Source: Takakia lepidozioides
Taxonomy: Eukaryota; Streptophyta; Takakiopsida; Takakiales; Takakiaceae
Reading direction: 5' to 3'
DNA: 64,000 bases
NCBI GenBank assembly: GCA_030704615.1
Contig: CM060734.1
Span: forward strand, 48,004,042 to 48,068,041
Below the pieces are notes generated by a model, which ran no database searches, was not told the origin of the DNA, and saw nothing but the letters and a program-made list of their open reading frames with translations. Within the stretch, counting starts at the first letter, position 1, and each line of letters opens with the position of its first letter. This document shows positions 1 through 11,168 of the stretch, piece by piece. The translations under genes were made by a program, and so were the position numbers.

Positions 1-555
1 AAGTGGCAGAGCGCATGGCAAAATCTATTTTCAAGTGGGATCAACAGGACACAGCAACTTACGTGCTACTTTCAAACATCTATGCTGCAGCTTGCCGATA
101 CCGCAAAAGTGAGAAAGATGATGAAGGTCAGAGGTGTCAGAAAGGAGCCAGGTGGTTGCTGCATTGAGGCCCACAACGGGGTGCACGCATTTGTGGTAGA
201 TGACAAATTGCATCCACAAATTGAGGAAATCCATGCTTAGCTGAGAAGATTGTCTGGGCAGATGGAGGAGGCAGGGTATGTGCCTGACACACGCTTTGTA
301 TTACATGAGTGGGAGGAGGAGCAAAAGAAATTTTCTCTTTGCCACCACAGTGAGAAGCTGGCTATTGCTTTTGGGCTGATTAGCACAGCCCCTGGGACGC
401 CTCTTCATATCATCAAGAATCTTCTGGTGTGTGGTGACTGCCACACAGCCACCATGTGCATCTCAAAGATTGTTGGGAGAGCAATTGTTGTACGCGATGC
501 GAACCGCTTTCACCACTTCCAAGATGGGGTTTGTTCTTGCGGGGAGTACTGGTGA
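1..555 (+). pseudogene. 3' end of a DYW-class PPR gene, broken
   Basis: This is the C-terminal end of a plant organelle RNA-editing PPR protein of the DYW class. The frame opening at base 3 reads a TPR-like segment (YVLLSNIYAAA), loses frame near 92-97, and resumes as DTAKVRKMMKVRGVRKEP and the start of the DYW domain. An in-frame TAG at 238-240 replaces a codon that is Glu in the intact paralogue at 60527-63448. The rest of the domain (250-555) is open, with the HSEK zinc-ligand motif, CGDCH and the terminal CSCGEYW. One frameshift plus one stop makes this a pseudogene; its 5' part lies outside the window. It ends in EYW, not DYW, as does the intact copy. Confidence 0.85.
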
Positions 556-2520
556 AACGAAGTTTGTCTTCTCAGGTGTAAGTGTCTTGCTGCATTCATT
601 AAAACCATGCAGCTGGCTCGTGCATTCACCATTCCCTACTTAGCGACAAGGTGGAAACTCTGTACAGAACAGTGATATGTCCCACTTAACAAACTGCAAT
701 GTGGTTAGAAGTATCAACTGTTGATGTACAAGGTGGTCTAGATCATGGTAACTGTGGATGCCTGCGCTGCTGCTTTAGCTCCCGACAGACTTGGCACGTT
801 GCCGTCATTGGACTGCGCATTCGTGTATAGAGAAAGAGAGATACATGCTTTGCCCAGTCATGGCATAACCTCCCAAGCTGCTCCCACTGCGTGCCTACTT
901 CAAACGGCAAGATGAGGGAGGTTTGCCAAAGGAGGTTTCTGCAAACAGTGGATGTGTGGCCCACTAATTGCGTTAAGCTCCAAGGAGAGTTTCTCTTGCC
1001 CTTGTTGTGTTTTCTGGCTATGTTTCTGGCTGAACGCTGTGGGTGGCCAAGAGCATTTGCATGAGCCCGCCATTGCACGTGGCGAACCCTCCCACAATTT
1101 CACGGCCACAAGCCTGTGGGATGCACGTGTTTGCAGTAAGATCAGAAGAAGTTGTTACATCTCCTGCACAAACAGTGTGCCAAGTGAGTGTTGTGTGCAG
1201 GGGCACAAGCTGGGACGGACAGGTTTGTGTGGATTGTTAACAGTTCCCTGATTTCTTTCCGATCCCAATTATGATTTCCTTTGTCTTATTCACTAACCAT
1301 CCGATTTGGTGGGACCATATAGATGTCCTTTTAACTGAGCTCTTTCTTTTTCTCATACTGCCTATCCCCCGTTCTGCCTGATTCTTCTCCTAAATATTTT
1401 TATCTTGTCACTCTCCATGGCACACAAAAGATGTCTTTGCGTATTTATGTAGATTAACAGTGTTGTATTTTGAGTTGATGAGGCCTGTTGCTATACTGCA
1501 GATGAATCGTGGAAAGAGTTTGTATAGATTAAGTACTAATCTGATCATCATGTGACTACCAATAGGATGCCCCTGATAATGCATCTCCTTCATATATGCC
1601 TTTTTGGTGCATGTGCCACTCCAGAGAGGTTCGTCTCCATACTAATCTTTAATCTTCTGACAATAAATCTCGTTTGGAACAGATCCAACAGAGGGTAGAG
1701 TGTGAAAGAAGGTACATGTTTGAAAGAATGATGAGTACATTTGAGAGAAAAATCTCCTGGGTTTCCTTCTGTAGCAAGCTTCATTGATTTGTGTAGAGCT
1801 TCATCTTCCAGATGGGATGGAAATGAATCTAATCCCACTTCAAATTATTCTTTGAGCTACTAATTGAAGGGAAGGGAAGAAAGCTTGGCAGGTTTTGATG
1901 GCCAGATGTGCTCGGGCAGGAAGAACAGAGCTTCTCGTGAAGTTTCAATGACATTGGTCTGGAGAGGGATCCTCTGCAGCTGCATTGCCAAGAGCTACGC
2001 ACAGCACCTTCCTGTTCTCAGAGGGTTAAGTCCTTGCCCCTGGAGCATGATGAGCTCGACATCTATTGGTGCCACAAAAGAATCATTACACCCTATTTTC
2101 AGGCACTTCGACGCAAAAGCGACCCCAGTGTGATTTAGGCTCTGACATTTGCTTTTGCTCCTCTATGTGGACATGGTCTAAAGCTAGCCGATCGTTTCAT
2201 TTCTTGTTGTCTGTTTTCCACTTGTCTTTGGAGGCTCGGTATGGGTTGCTGCCCTACTGCCATATTAGAAGGTTATTTTGTCTGACTCGCAAAAAAGGCC
2301 AGCGAAAAAGAAAGGTCCCCTTATTTATGTGGTCAAGGATGATTTGGTGTGGGCCATGATGGAGTTCAGTCAGGTCTTCAAAAAAGAGTCAAACAAGCAG
2401 CTCTAGTTGTCTAGTGAGTTCTTGCCAAGTGCAGATTGGTGGTCATCGTATTGGCACCAGGTCGAAGTTGCCATGAGTAGTGCAAAGGAGGCGGTGGACA
2501 CACTGGTGAAGAGCTTTCTA
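556..2520. other. intergenic, nothing recognised
   Basis: No supported gene. Short open frames on both strands lack recognisable motifs or believable splice context. Confidence 0.5.
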
Positions 2521-4260
2521 TATGATCGATTAGCATGCATGTGTGGTGTTTGACAAGATGCATGAACGAGACTTGATCACATGGAATATATTGATAGCAG
2601 CATATTCCAAGCAGGGATATTGTAGCGAGGCCTTGGACACCTATAAGCAAATGATGTTGGAAAGAGTGACACCCAACAACGTCACATTCAAAGCGTGTGC
2701 CAACCTGGCAGACCTGGAAAAAGGCAAAGAGGTCCATGTTCACCTCTTACAAGCTGGAATTGTACCAGATATTGTTCTGGACTCCTCAACATGTATGCCA
2801 AATGTGGGAGCATCAAAGATTCACAGGGAGTGTTCAATAATATGGGTAAACAAGTTTTGATCTCGTGGAGTACTATGATCAATCACAGGATATTCCCAGC
2901 ATGGGTGTGGGATGGAGGCTTTGGAGACCTGTGAGCAAATGATGCGGGAAGGGATGATGCCTGACAATGTCTCACTTAATTGAATTTGCAATGCTTGTAT
3001 AAGTCTGGCATCCCTGGAAAAAGCTAAAGAGGTCCATGCTGCTATCATGAAATCTGGAATTGTGCCAAATATTATCTTGGACCGTGGTCAAACGTGTATG
3101 CCAAATGTGGGAGCATCCAGGATGCAAAGGGATTGTTTGACGATATGGCTAAACGAAATGTGTTGTCATGGATTACAATGTTTGCAAGATATGCCGAGCA
3201 TGGGTGTGGGATGGAGGCTTTGGAGACTTCTGAACGAATGATCAGGGAGGGGGTGAAGCCTGACAAAGTCAAGTTTGTTTGTGTCTGCAATGTGTGTGAG
3301 AGCCTGGCAGCTCTGGAGGAAGCTAAAGAGGTCCATGCTGACATGAGGAAAGCTGGAATTGTACCCAATAACATTCTGGGCAATACACTTGTGGACATGT
3401 ATGCCAAATGCGGGAGAATTGAGGATGCAAAGGGGGTGTTCAACAATATGGCTGAACAAAATGTGGTGTCATGGAGTGCGATGATCATAGGATATGCCCA
3501 ACATGGGTGTGGGATGGAGGCTTTGGAGACCTATGAGCAAAGGATGCAGGAAGGGGTGAAGCCCAACCAGGTCACATTCATTTGTGTGTGCAATGCCTGT
3601 GCTGGCCTGGCAGCCCTGGGAAAGGGTAAAGAGGTCCATGCTGACATTTGTTTCTGTTTGCAGTGCATGTGCCAGCCTTGCAGCTCTGGAAAAGGGCAAA
3701 GAGGTGCATGCTGACATCATGAGAGCTGGACTTGCACCAGATATCATCTTGTGCACTACCCTTGTGGACATGTATGCCAAATGTGGGAGCATGGAGGATG
3801 CAAAGCGAGTGTTTGACAACATGGCTGCACGAAATGTGGCATCATGCAATGCATCATGGAGACATGCTTTATCCTATATGTATAGTCGCATGAGTCTCCC
3901 GGGAGATGAGAAGGAGCTCACAAGACACAAGTCTCTATAATGTTTACTTGCTCCGGTCACCAAATTACCAAACAACATAACTGGAATATCTTGGCTGCCA
4001 GGAACCAGGTCATGATTTGTCTGCATTTGCAATGCCTGTGCCAGCTTTGCAGCCCTGGGAAAGGGCAAAGAGGTCCATGCCCAAATCCTTAATGCTGGAA
4101 TTGAAACCAAATATCATAGTGGACAACACCATCGTGGACATGTATGCCAAATGTTGGAGCATGGTGGATGCAAATGGAGTGTTCAAGAGTATGACTGAAT
4201 GAGATGTAGTATCATGGAATGCAACGATCGCAGGATATGCCCAGCATGAATAAAGGGGGG
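2521..4260 (+). pseudogene. decayed PPR repeat array (PLS type)
   Basis: A run of PPR blocks of the same kind as in the intact gene at 60527-63448, read in several frames: 2543-2860, 2695-2930, 3094-3714, 3584-3940 and 4017-4260. Recognisable pieces include GKEVHADI, LVDMYAKCGSIEDAKGVF and MEALETYEQ. Frameshifts occur near 2795, 2930, 3090 and 3655, with stops around 2980 and 4200. Near 3650-3665 one block jumps from HADI into the end of another block, which looks like an internal deletion between repeats. No DYW domain follows; the sequence loses similarity after about 4260. Clear pseudogene, probably a relative of the fragment at 1-555. Confidence 0.85.
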
Positions 4261-5382
4261 GTTGAAATATTTGGTGTCATTGCTAGTGAGTTGTGGTGGC
4301 ACCCTCGGTGGTTTCTGGATGGTTTGGGTTTTGGCCAAAAGACACGGGATTCAGGCACTTCCATACTGCTTGTACGTGGGCCTCGGAGGATTTACAAATG
4401 GGGATTTATAGAGGTAGGGAGCATTTGTATGTGGTGATGGGGGATAGGTATCTGCTTGTGGGACCGGTCTGCATTGGGGGTCAGCTCTGTCATGGGGCAG
4501 CAAAGGCAGCTGCATTTCAACGAGAGTCTCAGAAGGTCATGTTCAGTATGGGCGCTTATCCACCGAGCCAGGTTTATTATTGGTCTCCGGAGTTGACTGA
4601 TTTATTCTTGAAATCCTTACGTTTTTGTATTTTCCACTGCATAAGACCTGAGAATGTTCCCCCGAGTTGCCATTGTCTAAAATTTCATTTATTATTCACT
4701 TGACAAATTTCATATGCTCTGAAGATAGCTGTACTAGATTGAAAGTTACTAATGTCATTACACTGAATTTTCACACCAGTGTAGGTTGAGACTTGAGACT
4801 TGACACACCCATTTATTTTGCTCTAGGTCATGAGGATTTGCAGTTTGCAGGACCCTACAATAGTTTGGTGCTAAGAGAGAGAGAAAACTCTGGCCAAAGC
4901 CAGTGGAACTACCTTTCAATTACTGCCCCTTTTCTTGGTAAGCAAATGTGTCATGGGAAAGATTTGGATTCATGATGAAGCCAATGATGTGCTTCTCCTA
5001 GGTTACAAATCTCAAGCCCCAGCTGACAAGTGGTTACAGTCATGCATATAGAATCAAGTTTTGTCCCTGTCCACACATTCAGTTTGAGTATAGTTTCCAA
5101 TTATAGCCTCATAAAAACTTATGACGAAAGAAATTCGTCAGCTGCAACCACATTATCACTTCGATGTTTGGACTCTTAACTCTTCATCAGTTTCAGCACA
5201 CCCACTCTTTAGCTTGGTGTCCTGCTGGTGGTTCACTGTTCCCACTTGTTGTGTACCGCGTGCCACTGGTTGCGTCTCACCCCCATCACTAAGGGATCTC
5301 AATCATTTCGTTTCTTCCTCTTCCTGACAGCAAGTTGGGGTTAGCCTTTGGCTGTAGTACATCACATCCCATTTTTCGCTCC
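4261..5382. other. intergenic with one short repeat copy
   Basis: No gene seen. The only recognisable item is a diverged copy of the short GC-rich element at about 4872-4940. Confidence 0.4.
4872..4940 (+). repeat. diverged copy of short GC-rich element
   Basis: The segment starts with a GA-rich run followed by an ACTCTGGCCAAAGCCAG-like core and ends in TACTGCCCCTTTT. It aligns with the 91-bp insert at 17942-18032 (ACTCCGGCCGAAGCCGG core, TACTGCCCCC end) but lacks an internal stretch of about 14 bases. It supports the insert being a dispersed family. Confidence 0.5.
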
Positions 5383-7844
5383 TTATCGACCAAATGATAA
5401 TGAGAGGGAGCATGTTGACGTCAGCACATGTGAGACATCCAGCAAAGGTCCATCATGGTCACAGCTCTGGAGACCATTGGGTCCCTTTGAGCGCTGAGCC
5501 CAACTCTTCTTCATGGAGGTAGCTGCAAACCGCAGTTGCTCCAGATACTTGGGATCTGACATCTTGATGTACTCTCTTGGCTCACACAGCTCCTGCAGAA
5601 TACCAGACCACAAAAGGACCAAGTTGTGTTCAGATTGCCCCTCTCCATTTGTCATTAAAGCAGGAGAATGTCAAGCGAATGGCATATGCTTGGCTTCCCT
5701 GCTAATCATGCTCCCTTTAGGCTTGTGCAGTAGTCTCCAGGCTGTAACCAATGCCTGGCAAAAGCAACCAAAAGCTGTGAAGAACCAGCCAAAGCACTCA
5801 TTGAATTGGCAGTGAGCTTCCTGATGGATTACCTCGTGGCTACTTTGGACAGACCTACTGCTGGCCACCCAATAGAAACCTTGTAATGATTAGATAACAT
5901 GTTTCTGAACGATGATCCACAAATAAACAATTCCTGTAATCAGGTCGATCTTGTAACCTTGAAGCAAACAGACAAGCAAAATCTTACTTCTGTTTAGTCT
6001 TTGCAGCAAGGAAGTCTTTAAGGGGTCGCTCACCGGATGCTGCTCAAAAAAAGCTTTGTAGCCACCCTGCAGAACGAACATGTTCGGAAAAGCCAACTCT
6101 GGGTATGTTGCCATGTGTTTAACCCTGTCTATGTTGCGCATGTGGCTGAACCTGCAATCCGAAAAAATAGAGAGCTAAACTGGCCATTCACACAAAGCAT
6201 CAGGCAAGTTGCCATACAACTGTACTATGGAGAAAAGGAAATCAATGGAAATATACGCTTGATCTCAGTTGCCTATGCAAGCACTGATGCCATGGCTTCC
6301 AGTCAAACTGAAAGGTCAATTTTCAAATATGCTGCGGCCTTCATAACAAACAAGCAGAACCTCGTCAACGGAGTGACAACACAGCAGGTGGTCCTGCAAG
6401 GTGCTGAACACACTGAAATCGTCCAGGAATACCTGCATGAAATCGCTTAGGAACTACTCGAGCTAGAAACTTCAACCATAGCTTTCCACCAATTATGTGA
6501 GACCGTTGACAGTCTCACTGTTGTTTGGTGTGACTATGTGTTCTCCACACTCCTACGTTCTCTTTGAAACTGCATTGAAGCTATGTGGAAAATATACCTG
6601 AAAAATACTACTGCAAGATCACCAAAAAAGGGATGTCTGTTACTAAAACAACACAAACGGCAGGAACCTTTGCAAGAAAGACCCTTGGTGTATCTGTGAT
6701 GCCAGACTGTTATGCCAACTTGGGTAAGCCTTTCCCAAGCTGTTCCCAACCCTGGTGTCAAGCCCTCCTACTCATCTTAAACTACTATATTAGCATACCT
6801 GGTGAAAAAAGGTGTCAGAGTGGGCAAGCCACTTACAGCTTAGGTGCTCTTGCAGAAGAGAACTCACAATGGAAGATGATAGCAAGATGCTTTCCCTTGT
6901 CTATATGTGCTGAGTAGAAGTCCTCAATGGAGCTAGGGTCACTCAGATTTATAGCACCCTGCATATGCAATCAATCTTTCGATGGATTCTGTCCTCTTCA
7001 TGGCCATTTAGGTACCTCTACGAGCTCACTTATTTTAGAATAGACTTCCCTGGCACTGTAATCTCCTGAATACATTCATTCTTCAATCCCAAACATTGAT
7101 ACCTTTCCATGTTTAATACAAGATTCAAACTAGCAGTCATAGGGATTCATAGCTCTCGATTATAGATATCCTCACTTGAGCCAAGGTCTAGGACAATGTA
7201 GGCTCAAAACTAGAGGTCAGCCTGAAAACAAAGATTGAAGAATCCATAGAAACCTCTGCTTAGCTGCGTAACTTTCATTATTCAACAGAAAGAATGTGTG
7301 TAACTCAGAAAGTGCCAGTGCAACAGAACATGATTGGGAATCAGTCAGGAACAGGGTAAAACCTTTGTTCAATTCTGGTAGCAAGAAAGCCTCAAAGTTA
7401 TGCAAGGTTTTGTCAATCTAATAGTAATCCAGAGCAGCCAGCACAAATTAAAACAACCTGGTCAGGCGAGTTTTGTTGTGTTTTGTGAAGTCACACCTAC
7501 TGCTGCAGCTTAAGCAAGGTGGACAACCTTGTAGAATGTTGTCACTAACCTTGATGTGGCCGCCTGCATACTCGTAGTTGTGGCGGGAGTCTATTATCAC
7601 AACTGATTCAGCACTGCAACCCTGCTCTCCTGTTATGATCTTCTTGAGCTGCACGCGATTTGAGCGAACGGCGTTAACTTTTGCCCCTTAACTGGGAGCC
7701 TATTGCTTTTAGACTCATGACGCTGTAGCGGACGTTTTTGGTAGTGCGGCTTACACTACCGCAGCTCTCTTTGGCGCTCCTAAATACAATCCTCTACACG
7801 TATCCAAAAGTGACGTTAAATTCCGACTCTGAACCTGCAGACAT
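5383..7844 (-). CDS. CDC25: CDC25-type dual-specificity phosphatase (catalytic domain protein)
   Basis: CDC25 phosphatases activate cyclin-dependent kinases by removing inhibitory phosphates from Thr14/Tyr15. Exons read on the minus strand: 7550-7686 (rhodanese-fold start, VVIIDSRHNYEYAGGHIK), 6837-6958 (GAINLSDP to the active-site loop HCEFSSAR, a perfect HCx5R), 6034-6151 (YPELAFPNMFVLQGGYKAFFEQHP) and 5383-5592 (ELCEPREYIK to the stop). Donor and acceptor sites are GT/AG and the phases join without a break. A 10-nt coding first exon (ATG at 7844-7842) would keep frame and give a protein of about 198 residues; this start is tentative. No N-terminal regulatory region was found. The signature sequence and LCEP motif are of the animal/fungal CDC25 type rather than the short plant arsenate-reductase type (ACR2). 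Confidence 0.75.
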
Positions 7845-8261
7845 GATGGTCGAGCAATGACATATCTTCAGATTACAAAAATACGAGAGAATCGAAAACT
7901 CTTGACTCTCGTACCTCAACACACCCTCACCCTTTGTTTTCCCAAGCGTGACGGAGTGTTTCACACTAACGGTGTTTGAGAAGCCAAAGAGGAGACTTAC
8001 AACATCTGCTGAGATGGTTGGAAGTCCACAATCATCGACGAGAGGAAAGAGCGGTGGTAGCTCACTTCCAAGTTCTCGAAGGGGAGAGATGCTGACAGCA
8101 GAAACCGAGCAAGCGCAATGCTCCATTGTCCTCCACTTTTGCAGTGCTCCAAATGCACAGCGATTACTGGGAGAGACACGAATGATTTCTTTCCTGCCAG
8201 ATTCTGCACGGGCATTTCATGCCTTTCCTTTCACCTGTGCCAGTATGACGGGTATCAACAG

Positions 8262-8350
8262 CAGAAATGAAATGAAATGGTGCTTTATAACGTCCGCGGA
8301 AAGCTCATAGAGCTTATGGGACAAAATGAAAAAAACATGAGAAAGAGTGA
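8262..8350 (-). mobile_element. LINE 3' end, 5'-truncated
   Basis: Read on the minus strand, this matches the 3' ends at 12140-12240 and 33350-33440: CATTTTGTCCCATAAG, then GAGCTTTCCGCGGACGTTAT, then an ATTTC-repeat tail (seen on the plus strand as GAAATGAAATGAAATGG). It is a short, 5'-truncated insertion of the same LINE family. Confidence 0.7.
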
Positions 8351-8475
8351 AGAGCAAATAATGCCTCCTTATGCAAACCTGGAAAATTCGGGAGGTGCTC
8401 GATGCTTATTTCTTTGTCGAAAGAACATCAAAATGCGGACAATGCTAGAAGTTGTAGTGCTCATAATAATAATAT

Positions 8476-8550
8476 ATGACGCTCCCGAAGGAAGCGTAAA
8501 TTATGGTGTCTCTTGACCCCGAAGGCCTTCCAGCAGGAAGGTGAACAGAT
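8476..8550 (-). repeat. SINE 3' part
   Basis: The block CCCGAAGGAAGCGTAAATTA followed by TGGTGTCTCTTGACC and CCTTCCAGCAGGAAGGTG is shared with 34284-34420 and 36775-36955. Only the tail half is present; the tRNA-like head is missing. Confidence 0.55.
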
Positions 8551-9858
8551 ATTTCTTAAGGCGTTTTCTATGATCCCAACTCTTGGCCGAGAGGAATTTA
8601 GGTTTTTCCATTGTTTTGCCTAGCGGTTACAGTTCAGCCACTCCAGCAACCAGCAACCTCTTCACGACGCGCTGAAGAGACTGAAGAGCCAGAGTTCGAA
8701 AGAAGTTAGGAAAGCAAGATGGAAGCGGCGGGTGTCTCTCTCGCAGCAGTTGGTTACTATCAACCTTACTTGTGAAGGAGTTGGAGGGAAGAACAGGATG
8801 GAGTCGATGCGATGTGAGAAGGTGTTATGGTCTACTTCTATCGCAATCGCATGTTGAGTGCACATATAAAGGTGCAATTGTGAACAGGCAGGATATTGTT
8901 TCACTGTACACTACATTCGCCAGACCCCGACAACTTTCACAGGATAATTTGCAAACTTTTCCTTCCAACTAATCTCTTGTCAGCTTCTGTGCCGCCTGAT
9001 CGACTGAGCTTCAGCATGTTACTCGTGCCCTTGCAAACCTCGAGGACGAAAAGTCTCTCATTGACAAAAAACCGCTTTATACAGAAAGACAAAATTTTCA
9101 CACTGTAGTATGCAGCCACAGATTGGAGCTATGATGTCTAATATCCATTACACGCGAATTCAGCAAGGAAACAGACGAATACACAGCGACGCTCCTTGAA
9201 GATACTGGCATCGATCTCTATTCTTTGAAAAGAGAAGCCTTAGAATTGCGTGTGGGGGCCGCATTATTCATAACAACGTAACATCCAGAGAATGACGGAC
9301 CACTGTCGCAGGCAAGCTAATGGCATTGTTAGAACGCACGATCTTCACAACAATAACAAAAACAGATAAGCAGATCTCCCACAAGGACATCGAGCATCAA
9401 AGCTGGAAGGGAAAGATACACAGTATTTCCCCCTGAAGAAGGTGGCGCTTGTCATCTGGGGGTGGCACTCCAGTAGTCGCCAACACGTATAAACTACCAA
9501 AGGTGGCCAAACCTACGACAAAGGGACGAAGTGAAAGGAATACGTCTTCCAGGACGACGGCACAGACGAAACTCAAGTTTGTAGTTCGATTATGGCGCCA
9601 AACCAATGGCTGGGTCCCACGAGGCATCAATCTCCTTCCTGCTCTCGACACGGTCTTGGAGAGGTTCGAGCAAGTCCTCCCCTAAATTGTTGTGAAGATT
9701 GTGTTATGAATAGTGCAACGTCGTCACTGTGATTGCACGGATGCGATGTCAAACATTGCAATATGTAGGGCCTCCTGCTATACCTGCCTTAACCAACTAT
9801 CCAATACATCAAAAGCCACAAGAGAGGGATGAGGGTTTTGGGGACAAAATAAAAATCA

Positions 9859-10263
9859 ATGGTTAGTGCAAAGAACACACCATCCGCATCTGCAAGTGTA
9901 TCGACCGACTCACCACCGATATTCCCATCTATTAGACCATCTACCATGAAGCAAAGATCAACAGTGACCCCAAGTAGAACTTCATCGTCCTCCAGAGGCC
10001 CGACGAAGGTGAGAGTGTCGACGACGCCAGGCAGAGCATTTTTTAAGGGCAGACGGTCCGTGAAGACGAGGGAATCAGTGAAACGAGGCTCGTCCAAATT
10101 TCCAATGGCGCAAGAAAAGCTCAAGATAAGGACTGTAAGCCAGGCCGAAAATTTCTTCAAGACCCGCACATTAAGCAAGGCTGATGCCTACATTCGAGAC
10201 CGCACGGCCAGCGAGGGCCATGCATTTCTTAAAGGGCTTGCACCTGATGCTTCTTTTCTCCAG
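9859..10263 (+). CDS. candidate N-terminal exon (Ser/Thr/Lys-rich), possibly of CFAP100
   Basis: An ATG at 9859 opens a 135-codon frame ending at a CAG|GTTTTT donor (10263). The product is basic and Ser/Thr-rich with loosely repeated pieces (GRAFFKGRRSVKTRESVKRG; FFKTRTLSKADAYIRDRTAS). CFAP100 proteins begin with a low-complexity tail before the conserved NPF/KPF segment, so this could be its first coding exon. However, the next recognised exon (11169) needs a different phase, so at least one connecting exon is unseen. It may be an unrelated open stretch. Confidence 0.35.
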
Positions 10264-11168
10264 GTTTTTTGCCCTCCCTGTTGTAAACTATCTTTTCCAA
10301 CTTGTTTGGAGTTTATACCGTCGCTTGGTTCATGCAGAAAAATTCAACCTGGTTGGCGGAAAGCAAATAGGGTTTATTTTATGATTTTTGTGCTGACCAG
10401 TTTTGATGTCTTCTAAAAGCTACAATATCGATTCAGCAACTCAGGCTCTTTACTGTTTTAATTTAGAGAGGAACATGCTCAATACATCAGAGTGACTTGT
10501 GATTTTGAATTTCTAAAACCACTTCTTGGTGTCCAGTTCAAATCACTGGAATTCAAACATGGCCCTGACATGCCAGGTCAATTACTGTGATGAGGTATCT
10601 CTTTCCATCCCCAGTGGACTTCAAATGTTTTACTACCAGCGGTCTTTCTTCTGTCACTCCCCAGATGTGTGTTAATGACTTTAAGGCAATGTTTGATGGG
10701 GTGGTTCGTAGGTTTTTACAAGGGAGCCCTCTATTGTACCAGAAAAAGAATCCTCATCGGAGTGTTCAATTGAGGTGAGAGCCTGCCTGTTTGTTTTTGA
10801 AGTTTGAAGAGCTCAATATTGCACGAGGAAATTGATTGGTCAACAATAAGTTGATACTTCACTTTAAGCTCACAGATGCTACTGGTTATCAAAAAGGGGA
10901 AATGACCACCTGCAAATGCAGAAGCATCACAGTTCTCCCGGCTTTTTTAACAAAATGATGTCCCAGTGGGTGAAGCTAGATGTAGAAAGAATTGGTCTCA
11001 ATTTTCAAAAATGCTTCAAAGGCAAGTTTCCCTTGATAGATCACCATAGAAACAACCTTAAGAAGGTTTCCATGGCATGGTGATGGGGATTTTCATACTC
11101 CCAGCATGGCATAGAATTCAAGGTACCGTTCACCTAATGTATGTAATATCTTGTGGCATGGTGTGTAG

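Larger units (their letters stand above)
7845..9858. other. gap with repeat fragments
   Basis: No gene is supported here. The stretch lies between the divergent CDC25 and CFAP100 genes and probably holds promoters and 5' leaders. It carries a LINE 3' tail (about 8262-8350) and part of a SINE (about 8476-8550). Confidence 0.4.

Noticed and set aside
2521-4260. Regularly spaced repeats resembling a satellite or CRISPR array
   Set aside because: The 303-bp period is the 101-residue PPR block; the repeats are coding in origin.
4261-4703. Protein-coding gene at 4219-4703
   Set aside because: Two overlapping frames without motifs, directly after the PPR pseudogene; no splice support.
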